From the NCBI RefSeq assembly GCF_001665235.1, contig NZ_LZSC01000028.1, forward strand, positions 124,001 through 188,000: a stretch of 64,000 nt of DNA. The letters run 5' to 3'. Below the pieces are notes generated by a model that made no database searches, was not told where the DNA came from, and saw only the letters and a list, made by a program, of their open reading frames with translations. Positions within the stretch are counted from its first letter, which is position 1, and the number at the start of each line of letters is the position of its first letter. Positions 47,447 to 56,619 of the stretch are shown here, one piece after another. Origin of the DNA: Mycobacterium sp. 1100029.7. Its GTDB lineage: Bacteria; Actinomycetota; Actinomycetes; Mycobacteriales; Mycobacteriaceae. The translations under genes and the position numbers were made by a program.

Positions 47447-47701
47447 ATGGATTGGCGCCACAAGGCGGTCTGTCGCGACGAAGATCCGGAGCTGTTCTTC
47501 CCGGTTGGGAACAGTGGTCCGGCACTCGCGCAGATCGCTGACGCGAAACTGGTCTGCAATCGGTGTTCGGTGACCACGGAGTGCCTCGGCTGGGCACTGA
47601 ACACTGGTCAGGACTCTGGCGTGTGGGGCGGCATGAGCGAAGACGAGCGGCGCGCACTGAAGCGCCGCAACGCCCGGACGAAGGCCCGCAGCGGAGTCTG
47701 A
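47447..47701 (+). CDS. whiB1: WhiB1 Fe-S NO-responsive regulator
   Basis: 84 residues. Cluster ligands Cys9, Cys37, Cys40 and Cys46, turn GVWGG (58-62) and a basic tail KRRNARTKAR. WhiB1 is essential; its [4Fe-4S] reacts with NO and it binds the primary sigma factor. Rv3219. Confidence 0.97.
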   Translation: MDWRHKAVCRDEDPELFFPVGNSGPALAQIADAKLVCNRCSVTTECLGWALNTGQDSGVWGGMSEDERRALKRRNARTKARSGV

Positions 47702-47711
47702 CCCAGTCTCT

Positions 47712-47749
47712 AACAGCGCGGCCCCGGCAGATGCCGGGGCCGCGCTGTT
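47712..47749. terminator. Bidirectional terminator between whiB1 and pdtaS
   Basis: A perfect 17-bp stem (AACAGCGCGGCCCCGGC and its complement) with a 4-base AGAT loop. T-rich on the plus side (TTGTGTG); it serves the convergent whiB1 and pdtaS transcripts. Confidence 0.85.
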
Positions 47750-47759
47750 GTGTGGGCAT

Positions 47760-49262
47760 TTACATCAGCAGCCTGGAGCGGCGGCCGATCGGCACCCGCA
47801 GCACCACATCGGTGCCGCCGCGGGGTGCCTGGCGCATTCCCAGCGTGCCGTCGAGTTCGGCCGCCACCAGGGTGCGCACGATCTGCAGGCCCAGGCTGTC
47901 GGATTTCTCCAGGCTGAAGCCATCGGGAAGCCCGCGCCCGTCGTCGTGCACCACCACGTCGAGCCAGCGTGCCGAGCGCTCGGCGCGGATCGTCACCGAT
48001 CCCTCCCGGGCGGCCGGATCAAACGCGTGCTCGATCGCGTTCTGCACCAGCTCGGTGATCACCATGATCAGCGCGGTCGCGCGGTCGGAGTCCAGCACAC
48101 CCAGATCACCGACCCGGTTGATCCGGATCGGCCGATCCACCGAGGCGACGTCGTTCATGATCGGCAGGATCCGGTCGATGACCTCGTCGAGATTGACCTG
48201 CTCGTCGACCGACATCGACAACGCGTCGTGCACCAGGGCGATCGACGACACCCGGCGCACCGATTCGATCAGCGCCTCGCGCCCCTCGGCGTTGGCCGTG
48301 CGGCGCGCCTGCAGGCGTAGCAACGCGGCCACCGTCTGCAGGTTGTTCTTCACCCGGTGGTGGATTTCGCGGATCGTCGCGTCCTTGGAGATCAGCGCCC
48401 GGTCGCGGCGTTTGACCTCGGTGACGTCGCGGATCAACACCGCGGCGCCCGCGCTGGTGCCGTGCACTACCAGCGGCAGCGTGCGCAGCAGTACGGTGGC
48501 GCCGCCGGCGTCGACCTCCATGCGCATGCTCTTGCCGCCGGCCAGCAAGTCCTGCACATGCTCGGCCATCTCTTGTGCCTCGAACGAATCCGAGATCAGC
48601 GGCCGCGTGATCCGGATCAGATTATGGCCCTCCAGCTCGTTCGTCAGCCCCATGCGGTGGTAGGCCGACAGGGCATTGGGGCTGGCGTAGGCGACCACTC
48701 CTTCGACGTCGAGCCGGATGAATCCGTCACCGACTCGTGGTGTGGAGCGCGACATCGCGACGTCGCGCACGTCGGGAAAAGTCCCTTCGGACAACATATG
48801 AACAAGATCACTGGCGCACTCGCGGTAAGCGGTCTCCAGATGGCCGGAGTTCTCGTGTGGCGCCGACGAGGTTTGGTGCTGGGTAAGCACGGCCACCACC
48901 TGGTCGGAGTAACGCACCGGCGAAGCTGCCACGTGCGGACCGGGCAGCTGCCACGAATCTTGTTGGCCCGCAGTGGTTTGTTGATGAGCGGTGCCGGTCG
49001 CGAAAGTCTCGGCGACCAGCGGCAACCGGTCGGCAGCCACCACGCTGCCCACCGAATCCGTCTGCAGCACAGTGGGTGCTGTGTTCGGCCGGCATTGCGC
49101 CACACACACCAGTACGCCGTCGTCGCGGCGGACCCACATCAGGTAGTCGGCGAAGGACAGGTCGGCCAGAAGCTGCCACTCCCCGACCACCGCATGCAGA
49201 TGATCCACCGCGTTGCCGGGCAGCACCGTGTGCTCGGCCAGCAGATCACCGAGAGTGGACAT
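47760..49262 (-). CDS. pdtaS: Sensor histidine kinase PdtaS
   Basis: 500 residues. GAF-like then PAS-like sensory domains, and a HisKA_2 phosphoacceptor helix IREIHHRVKNNLQTVAALL with the acceptor at His301/302. HATPase motifs VITELVQNAIEHAF and DDGRGLPDGF complete it. Cytosolic kinase that phosphorylates the ANTAR antiterminator PdtaR. Rv3220c. Confidence 0.95.
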   Translation of the reverse strand: MSTLGDLLAEHTVLPGNAVDHLHAVVGEWQLLADLSFADYLMWVRRDDGVLVCVAQCRPNTAPTVLQTDSVGSVVAADRLPLVAETFATGTAHQQTTAGQQDSWQLPGPHVAASPVRYSDQVVAVLTQHQTSSAPHENSGHLETAYRECASDLVHMLSEGTFPDVRDVAMSRSTPRVGDGFIRLDVEGVVAYASPNALSAYHRMGLTNELEGHNLIRITRPLISDSFEAQEMAEHVQDLLAGGKSMRMEVDAGGATVLLRTLPLVVHGTSAGAAVLIRDVTEVKRRDRALISKDATIREIHHRVKNNLQTVAALLRLQARRTANAEGREALIESVRRVSSIALVHDALSMSVDEQVNLDEVIDRILPIMNDVASVDRPIRINRVGDLGVLDSDRATALIMVITELVQNAIEHAFDPAAREGSVTIRAERSARWLDVVVHDDGRGLPDGFSLEKSDSLGLQIVRTLVAAELDGTLGMRQAPRGGTDVVLRVPIGRRSRLLM

Positions 49263-49280
49263 CAGTTACTCGCCAAGCGG

Positions 49281-49496
49281 CTAGCTGATCACCGCGATGA
49301 GATCGCCCGCCTGGATGACATCGCCGACCGACACACTCACCTTGCTGACCGTGCCGTCGACTTCGGCCAGGACCGGTATCTCCATCTTCATGGACTCCAG
49401 CAGCACCACGATGTCGCCCTTACCGATCTGGTCGCCCTCGTTGACAACGACTTCGAGCACGCTGGCCACGATCTCGGCACGAACATCCTCGGCCAT
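49281..49496 (-). CDS. Biotinylated BCCP-like small protein (TB7.3-like)
   Basis: 71 residues consisting of a single biotinyl/lipoyl domain. Biotinylation site ESMKMEI with flanking VVVNEGDQIGKGD and EVDGTVSKV. Carrier for an acyl-CoA carboxylase or free-standing. The ATG with the shorter N-terminus is chosen (71 aa, as for Rv3221c). Confidence 0.92.
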   Translation of the reverse strand: MAEDVRAEIVASVLEVVVNEGDQIGKGDIVVLLESMKMEIPVLAEVDGTVSKVSVSVGDVIQAGDLIAVIS

Positions 49497-49708
49497 CTTC
49501 ACCCCACTCGTATCGGCCAATCGCACGCTGACTGCTGGTCCGGGCTTGTATCAAGCTCAGGTATATCGAACCACAACATCATCGAGCACACCGGAGCGCG
49601 GCCCCGCGCCGGAGGGGCGAAATAGCACGGGCGTCGTCATGAGACAATGGAAGGCAATCTGACGGGCGCCCGGCGCCCGAATCATGAACGACCGACGGAG
49701 GTACCCCC

Positions 49709-49783
49709 ATGGCCAAGCGTGGCCGTAAGAAGCGTGACCGCAAGTACAGCAAGGCGAACCATGGCAAGCGCCCCAACGCTTAA
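49709..49783 (+). CDS. Ribosomal protein bL37 (24 residues)
   Basis: 24 residues, MAKRGRKKRDRK then YSKANHGKRPNA, over 50% Lys/Arg. It corresponds to bL37, the mycobacterial large-subunit protein seen in ribosome structures. GGAGGT lies 7 bases before the ATG. The gap of about 210 bases upstream holds no other gene. It is followed 30 bases later by convergent rshA. Confidence 0.88.
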   Translation: MAKRGRKKRDRKYSKANHGKRPNA

Positions 49784-49813
49784 CCGCTGGTAGCCGCGCC
49801 GAACGCGTCGTTA

Positions 49814-50110
49814 CTAGACTTCCCGGACGATCGTGGTGCGGCGGATCTCGAGCCGCAGCCGCTCCCGCAGGCTCTCCGGGGCCTTCTCACCACTGCATTT
49901 GGTCGCGATCAGCGCTTTGAACTGCTCCTCGATGCCGAACAGGCGCAAGCACGGCGGGCATTCGTCGAGGTGCTGCTTGAGCTTCGATCGAGTCTCGGGG
50001 GTGCATTCGCCGTCGAGCAGCGTCCATACCTCGGCGATCAGTTCCGCACACTCGGCTTTCATCCGCGGGTCGGCGGCTTCTGAGGGGTCAGTGGGCGAAA
50101 ACTCACTCAT
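49814..50110 (-). CDS. rshA: Anti-sigma factor RshA (ZAS)
   Basis: 98 residues with a zinc anti-sigma motif HLDECPPC (His47, Cys51, Cys54). Binds SigH under reducing conditions and releases it when the cysteines oxidise. Its ATG overlaps the sigH stop by 4 bases (ATGA); cotranscribed with sigH. Confidence 0.95.
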   Translation of the reverse strand: MSEFSPTDPSEAADPRMKAECAELIAEVWTLLDGECTPETRSKLKQHLDECPPCLRLFGIEEQFKALIATKCSGEKAPESLRERLRLEIRRTTIVREV

Positions 50111-50769
50111 GACGACACCTCCTCGTGCGTCTGCTGGCCCCGGGTGAAGCCGCGATCCTTGGCGACATCGGCCAACAGACTACGCAACTGTCGTCTGCCG
50201 CGGTGCAACCGCGACATCACGGTCCCGATGGGCGTGTCCATGATTTCGGCGATCTCCTTGTAGGGGAAACCCTCGACGTCGGCGTAGTAAACCGCCATCC
50301 GGAACTCTTCCGGCAGCGCCTGCAGGGCCGCTTTGATCTCGGTGTCGGGCAATGCCTCCAACGCCTCGACCTCGGCCGACCGCAGACCGGTGGAGGAATG
50401 CTCGGCGTTGGCCGCCAATTGCCAGTCGGTGATCTCCTCGGTCGGATACTCCGCGGGCTGACGCTGCTTCTTGCGGTAGCTGTTGATGTAGGTGTTGGTC
50501 AGAATCCGGTACAGCCACGCCTTGAGGTTGGTGCCGGCCCGAAACGACCGAAACCCCGCGTAGGCCTTGACCATGGTTTCCTGCAGCAGGTCCTCGGCGT
50601 CAGCGGGGTTACGCGTCATGCGCAGCGCGCCGCCGTAGAGCTGATCCAGCAGGGGAATCGCGTCGCGCTCGAAGCGCGCGGTCAGTTCAGCGTCGGTTTC
50701 TTCGACCGGCGTGGGCTCGGCATCGTCTGAACCGGTCACTGTCTCTGGGCCATTCTCGAAGTCGGCCAT
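50107..50769 (-). CDS. sigH: ECF sigma factor SigH
   Basis: 220 residues. Region 2 ([17 protein letters not shown]) and region 4 ([40 protein letters not shown]). The start giving MADFENG matches the SigH N-terminus; in-frame sequence further upstream is mostly the leader. Controls thioredoxin, mycothiol and heat/oxidative responses. A likely autoregulated promoter is annotated. Confidence 0.95.
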   Translation of the reverse strand: MADFENGPETVTGSDDAEPTPVEETDAELTARFERDAIPLLDQLYGGALRMTRNPADAEDLLQETMVKAYAGFRSFRAGTNLKAWLYRILTNTYINSYRKKQRQPAEYPTEEITDWQLAANAEHSSTGLRSAEVEALEALPDTEIKAALQALPEEFRMAVYYADVEGFPYKEIAEIMDTPIGTVMSRLHRGRRQLRSLLADVAKDRGFTRGQQTHEEVSS

Positions 50770-50966
50770 TTCGATCAATACGGTCCCTTCTGTCGCAGCG
50801 TCGCCCGGCAGCACCGCTAGCGACACCGGACTCGCAAAGAAGCGAGCCAACCGCTCCTCGCCTAACAGGCTCGTCGCCGTTGACACCAAGTCCTCCTCCC
50901 AATCTAAAGGCTGCGACCGACAGAGTTTGCCCGGGTCGCTTTCACGTGTATCCGAGACAGAACAAA

Positions 50967-50996
50967 TCAACAGCGCGACCCGACGTGCTATTTCCC
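50967..50996 (-). promoter_or_regulatory. Putative SigH-type promoter of sigH
   Basis: GGGAAAT, then 16 bases, then CTGTTGA on the minus strand. This resembles the SigH consensus (GGGAAYA, N16-17, CGTT), implying autoregulation. It lies about 200 bases upstream of the chosen start. Confidence 0.45.
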
Positions 50997-51060
50997 ATTC
51001 CGGGGCGACCGGCCCACTCCCCCAATCCAACCGGCGTATCCAGGGCGTTACTGTGACGCC

Positions 51061-51909
51061 ATGTCACTGAACGGCAAAACGATGTTCATCTCCGGCGCCA
51101 GTCGCGGTATCGGCCTGGCCATCGCCAAACGCGCGGCGCAGGACGGCGCCAATATCGCCCTGATCGCGAAGACGGCCGAGCCGCACCCGAAGTTGCCGGG
51201 CACGGTGTACACCGCCGCCAAGGAACTCGAGGAGGCCGGCGGCCAGGCCCTGCCGATCGTCGGAGACGTGCGTGACCCGGATTCCGTCGAATCCGCCGTG
51301 GCCAAGACCGTCGAGCAGTTCGGCGGCATCGACATCTGCGTCAACAACGCGTCAGCGATCAATCTGGGGTCCATCGCCGAGGTGCCGATGAAGCGATTCG
51401 ACCTGATGAACGGCATCCAGGTGCGCGGCACCTATGCCGTATCGCAGGCGTGTCTGCCACACCTGAAGGGCCGGGAGAACCCGCACATCTTGACGCTGTC
51501 GCCGCCGGTGCTGCTGGAGAGCAAATGGCTGAAGCCGACCGCCTACATGATGGCGAAGTTCGGCATGACGTTGTGCGCGCTGGGCATCGCCGAGGAGATG
51601 CGCGCCGAGGGCATCGCATCCAACACGCTGTGGCCGCGCACGCTGGTGGCCACCGCCGCGGTGCAGAACCTGCTCGGCGGCGACGAGGCGATGGGACGGG
51701 CCCGCAAGCCCGAGATCTACTCCGACGCGGCCTACGTCATCCTCAACAAGCCGTCCAGGGAGTACACGGGCAATTCGCTGTTGTGTGAGGACGTGCTGCT
51801 CGAGTCGGGTGTCACCGACTTGTCGGTGTACGACTGCGTGCCCGGGTCCCAACTCGGCGAGGACTTCTGGGTCGAGGGCGTGAACCCGCCGGGATACTCC
51901 GGCCCGTAA
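51061..51909 (+). CDS. Short-chain dehydrogenase (HSDL2-like; Rv3224-like)
   Basis: 282 residues. NAD(P) motif SGASRGIG (11-18), NNAS, and AYMMAK (Tyr-x-x-x-Lys). The insert [10 protein letters not shown] and the longer C-terminus fit the HSDL2/peroxisomal-type SDRs rather than classical FabG. Substrate unknown. Confidence 0.9.
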   Translation: MSLNGKTMFISGASRGIGLAIAKRAAQDGANIALIAKTAEPHPKLPGTVYTAAKELEEAGGQALPIVGDVRDPDSVESAVAKTVEQFGGIDICVNNASAINLGSIAEVPMKRFDLMNGIQVRGTYAVSQACLPHLKGRENPHILTLSPPVLLESKWLKPTAYMMAKFGMTLCALGIAEEMRAEGIASNTLWPRTLVATAAVQNLLGGDEAMGRARKPEIYSDAAYVILNKPSREYTGNSLLCEDVLLESGVTDLSVYDCVPGSQLGEDFWVEGVNPPGYSGP

Positions 51910-51919
51910 CGGCGCCGAG

Positions 51920-52405
51920 GTGGCCGGCGCTGCCACACCGGCGCTGGCGGCGCTGGTCAGAGCGGGTGTGCCGCACGAGGTCGTGAAGTTCGATCACGAT
52001 CCGCGAGAGCACTCCTTCGGGGCGGAAGCCGTCAGCGCGCTGGCCGACGCGGGGATCGCGCCCGGGCAGATCTTCAAGACGCTGGTGATAGCGGTGCCGG
52101 GCGGGCTGGCCGTCGCCGTCGTGCAGGCGTCCGCGCGGCTGTCGCTCAAGGCCGCCGCGGCGGCGCTGAGGGTGGCAAAAGCGTCGCTGGCCCCACCCGC
52201 ACTAGCGGAGAAGACCACCGGTTATGTGCTCGGGGCGGTGTCGCCGTTCGGTCAGCGCAAGCAACTGCCGACGGTCGTCGACGCGGGAGCGCTGGCCTTC
52301 GAGCGGGTGTTCTGCAGCGCCGGGCGGCGCGGGTGGGACGTCGCGGTGGCCCCGCAGGACCTGGTCCGCCTCACGGCCGCGGTGACCGCCGATATTCAGG
52401 CCTAG
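51920..52405 (+). CDS. YbaK/EbsC aminoacyl-tRNA deacylase
   Basis: 161 residues with the YbaK core: GVPHEVVKFDHDP, IFKTLVIAVPGGLAVAVV, TGYVLGAVSPFGQRKQLPTV and VFCSAGRRGWDVAVAP. Hydrolyses mischarged Cys-tRNA-Pro (or similar) in trans. GTG start. In M. tuberculosis the corresponding locus is, as I recall, split into Rv3224A and Rv3224B; here it is one intact frame. Confidence 0.88.
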   Translation: MAGAATPALAALVRAGVPHEVVKFDHDPREHSFGAEAVSALADAGIAPGQIFKTLVIAVPGGLAVAVVQASARLSLKAAAAALRVAKASLAPPALAEKTTGYVLGAVSPFGQRKQLPTVVDAGALAFERVFCSAGRRGWDVAVAPQDLVRLTAAVTADIQA

Positions 52406-53286
52406 CCTTTGGCGAGCGTGAACTGCGCGACGTCGGTGTAGCCCTCGCGGAACAGGTCGGCACAACCGGTCAGGTACTTCATGTACCGGTCGTAGACCTC
52501 TTCGGACTGGATCGCGATCGCCTCGTCGCGGCGCTCCTGCAGCGCCGCCGACCAGTTGTCCAGAGTGCGGGCGTAGTGCAGCCGCAGCTGCTGGACCCGG
52601 TTGACGGCGAAGCCGGCCCGCTCGGCGTGCTCGACGACGTTCTTGGCTTGTGGCAGGTCACCGCCGGGGAAGATCTCGTCCATGATGAATTTCATGAACC
52701 GGATCTTGGTCATGGTGATGGGCAGCCCGCGCTCGGCGAACTCCTCGTCGCTGGGCTTGATGATGGTGTGCAACAGCATCACACCGTCGTCGGGCAGCGC
52801 CTCGTAAGCCGTCTTGAAGAACTCGACGTAGCGGTCGCGCCCGAAGTGCTCGAAGGCGCCGATTGACACGATGCGGTCGACCTTCTCGTCGAACTGCTCC
52901 CAGCCCTGCAGCAGCACCCGCTTGTTGCGCCCCGACGGATGCTTGTCGAGGCGTTGCTGGACGTGCGCCTGCTGATTGCGGCTCAGCGTCAGGCCGACGA
53001 CGTTGACGTCGTACTGCTCGAGCGCGCGCACGATCGTGGTGCCCCAACCGCAGCCGATGTCGAGCAGCGTCATACCGGGCTGCAAGCCGAGCTTGCCCAA
53101 CGACAGGTCGACCTTGGCGTACTGGGCCTCCTCGAGCGACATGTCGTCACGCTCGAAGTACGCGCAGCTGTAGGTGCGCGTCGGGTCCAAAAACAGCGCG
53201 AAGAAGTCGTCGGACAGGTCATAGTGCGCCTGCACGTCCTCGAAATGCGGCTTCAGGTTGGTAGTTTCGCTTTTCTTGGAGGACAA
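52402..53286 (-). CDS. Mycolic acid methyltransferase (CmaA/PcaA/MmaA family)
   Basis: 294 residues. PHFEDVQAHYDLSDDFFALF, RTYSCAYFERDDMSLEEAQY, SAM loop LLDIGCGWGTT and VSIGAFEHFG, all typical of mycobacterial cyclopropane-fatty-acid-synthase-fold enzymes that add cyclopropane or methyl groups to mycolic acids. The N-terminal half most resembles the MmaA2/PcaA group; the exact subtype cannot be set by eye. No ATG occurs; a TTG with AAGG 9 bases upstream gives a family-typical length. Confidence 0.92.
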   Translation of the reverse strand: MSSKKSETTNLKPHFEDVQAHYDLSDDFFALFLDPTRTYSCAYFERDDMSLEEAQYAKVDLSLGKLGLQPGMTLLDIGCGWGTTIVRALEQYDVNVVGLTLSRNQQAHVQQRLDKHPSGRNKRVLLQGWEQFDEKVDRIVSIGAFEHFGRDRYVEFFKTAYEALPDDGVMLLHTIIKPSDEEFAERGLPITMTKIRFMKFIMDEIFPGGDLPQAKNVVEHAERAGFAVNRVQQLRLHYARTLDNWSAALQERRDEAIAIQSEEVYDRYMKYLTGCADLFREGYTDVAQFTLAKG

Positions 53287-53506
53287 CAGGCACAACCTTC
53301 GACAGTCAGATTTAAATGGGCTTTTCAAAATTCGACCGGAGTTGATCGATTTTTCGTCCCGTTAGTCTATCTGACCGCCCGTCATGCATTACAGCGAACT
53401 TCTGGCGCAGGCGCCCGACCGCCCACCCACAGCTCTGAACAGCCTATTTATCCTCCGCGATCGCCCCTTCGCGCCGTCTCAGGCAAATAGTCGTTTGGTT
53501 GTGAGG

Positions 53507-54082
53507 TCAGGCCGTCTTCGTCCGGCTCCGCACCTGGATCGCGCTGATCACGTCGACCACGCCGATCGCGATCAGCCAGCAGCCCGCGACCAGAGTCAGG
53601 ACGGCGATGGAGCGCAGCGGCGACACGATCAACACGGCGCCACCGATCACGATGATCAAGCCCGACAGCACCTGCCAGCCGCGGCCGGGCATGTGATCCA
53701 GCGACAAGGCCGCGGCGAGCAACGTCATCCCGCGGAACAGCCAGCTGATGCCGATCCAGATGGCCAACAACGTGACCGCCTCGAATTCTTCACGGAAGCA
53801 GAAGAATCCGAGAACCAGCGACACGATGCCAGTGATGAAGGTCAGCACCCGCATCGCGGCTCCGGCGTGCGAACCGAAAGAGGCGAAGACGTAGCCGATC
53901 CCGGAAACAACCAGGTAGATACCGAACAGCACGCCGGCCACGAACAGTGTCCGGCCCGGCCAGGCCAGTACGATGACACCCAGCGCGACCGCCAGGATGC
54001 CGGTGAGGAGGAGCACTTGCCAGGCACTGCGGGCAAGCTGCCGAAGAGGACCTTCGAAAACGGTGTCGTCGCGAATAGTCAT
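53507..54082 (-). CDS. HdeD family six-TM membrane protein
   Basis: 191 residues, about six TM helices with HdeD/DUF308 repeats (LVVSGIGYVFASF, IGISWLFRGMTLLA, LIAIGVVDVISAIQ). Acid-stress-type membrane protein; no enzymatic motif. ATG chosen over a TTG 18 bases upstream. Confidence 0.85.
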   Translation of the reverse strand: MTIRDDTVFEGPLRQLARSAWQVLLLTGILAVALGVIVLAWPGRTLFVAGVLFGIYLVVSGIGYVFASFGSHAGAAMRVLTFITGIVSLVLGFFCFREEFEAVTLLAIWIGISWLFRGMTLLAAALSLDHMPGRGWQVLSGLIIVIGGAVLIVSPLRSIAVLTLVAGCWLIAIGVVDVISAIQVRSRTKTA

Positions 54083-54187
54083 CTCAATATCATTAGCCAA
54101 AATTGATGAAAAGGATATGTCCGCGGCGACACAATTCCGTATCGCGCACGGGTATTCATTACCCTCGCGGTAGCCTGCTCGATAACG

Positions 54188-55606
54188 ATGAGTACCGCAG
54201 TGGTGGTGGGCAGTGGGCCCAACGGTCTTGCCGCGGCAATCTGCCTGGCCGCCAAGGGTGTGCGGGTCACCGTCCTCGAGGCCGCCGATGAAGTCGGTGG
54301 CGGCACGCGCAGCACCGAGGAGATCATCCCTGGACTGCTACACGACCACTGTTCGGCGATTCACCCGATGGCCGTCGGCTCGCCATTTCTGAGCGGCTTC
54401 AACCTGCAGCGGTACGGATTGTCCTGGCGCTGGCCCGAAATCGACTGTGTGCACCCGCTCGACGGCGGCAGCGCGGGCGTGCTGCACCGTTCGGTCGAGA
54501 AGACCGCGGCCGGTCTGGGCCGCGACGGGGCGCGGTGGCGGCTGGCGTTCGGCTACCCGGCATCTCAATTCGACGCGTTGAGTGACGACATCATGGGCCC
54601 GCTGCTGCGCATCCCGCAGCACCCGCTGAAGCTGGCCCGTTTCGGTGCCCCCACTCTGCTGCCCGGGTCGACGTTCGCGCGGGTGTTCCGCACCCCGGAG
54701 GGGCGGGCATTGTTCGGAGGCGTTGCGGCCCATAGCTTCCGGCCGCTGCACTATCCGATGACCTCGGCGATCGGCATGGGCATCATCACGGCCGGGCACC
54801 GGCACGGCTGGGCGGTGGCCGAGGGCGGGTCAGGGTCGATCGCCACCGCGATGGTCACACTATTGAGCGACTTGGGCGGCACCATCGAAACCGGTGTGCG
54901 GGTGCAGAACAGCTCACAGCTGCCACCGGCCGACGTCACGATGTTCGATCTGGCGCCCAGTGCGGTCGCCGGAATCCTCGGGGATCGGCTGCCACGTCGA
55001 ATCACGAATGCGTTCACCAGGTTCCGGCGCGGACCCGGCGCGTTCAAGGTCGACTTCGCCGTCGAGGGCGGCGTGCCCTGGGCCAACCCGGACGCGCGCC
55101 GGGCCGGGACGGTGCACGCGGTCGGCAGTTACGCCGAGCTCGCCGCCACCGAGCGCGACGTCCACGCCGGCCGCATGCCGCAGCGGCCTTTCGTGCTCGT
55201 CGGCCAGCAGTACCTGGCCGATCCGCAGCGGTCGGTGGGCGATACCCACCCGGTGTGGAGCTATGCGCATGTCCCCAACGGCTACACCGGAGATGCGACA
55301 GCGGCGATCATCGCCCAGATCGAGCGGTTCGCCCCGGGATTCCGCGATCGCATCGTGGGCCAGTCGGTTCGCAGCACCACACAACTGGCCACCTTCAACG
55401 CCAACTATGCGGGCGGCGACATCATGACCGGCGCCAAGGACATCCGCCAGTTGACCTTTGGACCGCGAATCACGCTGTCGCCCTACTCTATCGGGGTACC
55501 GGGCATGTTCATCTGCTCGGCCGCCACCCCGCCCGGCCCGGGCGCGCACGGCATGTGCGGTGCCAATGCCGCCGCGCTCGCGCTGGACTACCTGGCGGGA
55601 ACTTAG
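54188..55606 (+). CDS. Phytoene-desaturase-like FAD oxidoreductase
   Basis: 472 residues. GSGPNGLAAAICLAAKG and LEAADEVGGGTRS give the N-terminal FAD Rossmann; C-terminal SAATPPGPGAHGMCG is the second FAD motif of the CrtI/amine-oxidase family. Likely desaturates or isomerises a lipid. Convergent on the alcohol dehydrogenase gene, stops overlapping by 4 bases. Confidence 0.88.
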   Translation: MSTAVVVGSGPNGLAAAICLAAKGVRVTVLEAADEVGGGTRSTEEIIPGLLHDHCSAIHPMAVGSPFLSGFNLQRYGLSWRWPEIDCVHPLDGGSAGVLHRSVEKTAAGLGRDGARWRLAFGYPASQFDALSDDIMGPLLRIPQHPLKLARFGAPTLLPGSTFARVFRTPEGRALFGGVAAHSFRPLHYPMTSAIGMGIITAGHRHGWAVAEGGSGSIATAMVTLLSDLGGTIETGVRVQNSSQLPPADVTMFDLAPSAVAGILGDRLPRRITNAFTRFRRGPGAFKVDFAVEGGVPWANPDARRAGTVHAVGSYAELAATERDVHAGRMPQRPFVLVGQQYLADPQRSVGDTHPVWSYAHVPNGYTGDATAAIIAQIERFAPGFRDRIVGQSVRSTTQLATFNANYAGGDIMTGAKDIRQLTFGPRITLSPYSIGVPGMFICSAATPPGPGAHGMCGANAAALALDYLAGT

Positions 55607-56619
55607 AAAGTCACCACCACTTTGTCGGTGGCGCCGGGGGTGCTGGCCAGTTCCAGGGCCTGAAAGACGTTGTCGAATCCGATGGTGTGGCTGACGATCA
55701 GCGCGTACTTCTCCCAGTTCGCGACGATGTCCTTGGTCACCTCGAAGATCTCGTCGGGATATCCCATCGATCCGACGATCGTGATCTCGTTGCTCATCAC
55801 GTTGACGAACTCGACGGGTACCGGTTCCTTATGTACGCCAACGATTCCCAGGGTGGCACCTTTCTGGGCCGCGGCCAAGGCGGTGTTGACGACGGCGGCG
55901 GCCCCGGCGGCGTCGAGGTAGATGTTGGTGCCTGCGCGCCCGGGCAACCCGGGAATTCCGGCTTGACCCTCGCCATGCAGCTCGATCAGGCGCGCCACGA
56001 CATCCTCTTCGGCGGAGTTGATGACGGCGTCGGCACCGATCTGCAGCGCCTTCTCTAAACGGCCGGGGATCAGGTCCACGACCACGACATGGCTGACGCC
56101 AAGGGATTTGAACGCCAGCGTTGCGCCCAGCCCGACCGGCCCGGCGCCGAACACGACTACTTTGTCGGTCGGTTTGGGTCTGCACTGGTTGGCGCCGTGG
56201 CGGGCAACGGCCATCGGCTCGTTGAGCGCGGCCACCTCCCACGGGATGTGGCTGGGGATGACCTCGAGACTTTTTCCGCGAACGGCGTTTTCGATCAGCA
56301 GGAAATCGGCGAGGGCGCCCGCTGCTCCTCCGTTGCCGATGATGTTGCCCGGCGCTGCCATCGGATTGATGACGACGTGATCGCCGACGGCGATGCCGGA
56401 CACCTGCGCGCCGACCTCTACGACTTCCCCCGCCGGTTCGTGCCCCAGCGGGGTGTGCCCCTGGCGGGGCGGGATGCCGCCGATCGTGATGTAGAACGCG
56501 TCGGAGCCGCAGATGCCGCAGGCGCGCATCCGGATCAGGACATCGTTGGATCCGGGCTGCGGACGCTCGGCCTCGAGGACTTCCACTCTTCCCGGGCCGG
56601 TGACGACTGACATTTTCAT
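55603..56619 (-). CDS. Zinc-dependent alcohol dehydrogenase (MDR)
   Basis: 338 residues. Catalytic zinc motif CGICGSD and PLGHEPAGEVVEVG, Rossmann VVFGAGPVGLGATLAF. Oxidises an alcohol to aldehyde/ketone with NAD(P). The ATG overlaps the sulfotransferase stop (ATGA); last of a four-gene operon. Confidence 0.92.
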   Translation of the reverse strand: MKMSVVTGPGRVEVLEAERPQPGSNDVLIRMRACGICGSDAFYITIGGIPPRQGHTPLGHEPAGEVVEVGAQVSGIAVGDHVVINPMAAPGNIIGNGGAAGALADFLLIENAVRGKSLEVIPSHIPWEVAALNEPMAVARHGANQCRPKPTDKVVVFGAGPVGLGATLAFKSLGVSHVVVVDLIPGRLEKALQIGADAVINSAEEDVVARLIELHGEGQAGIPGLPGRAGTNIYLDAAGAAAVVNTALAAAQKGATLGIVGVHKEPVPVEFVNVMSNEITIVGSMGYPDEIFEVTKDIVANWEKYALIVSHTIGFDNVFQALELASTPGATDKVVVTF

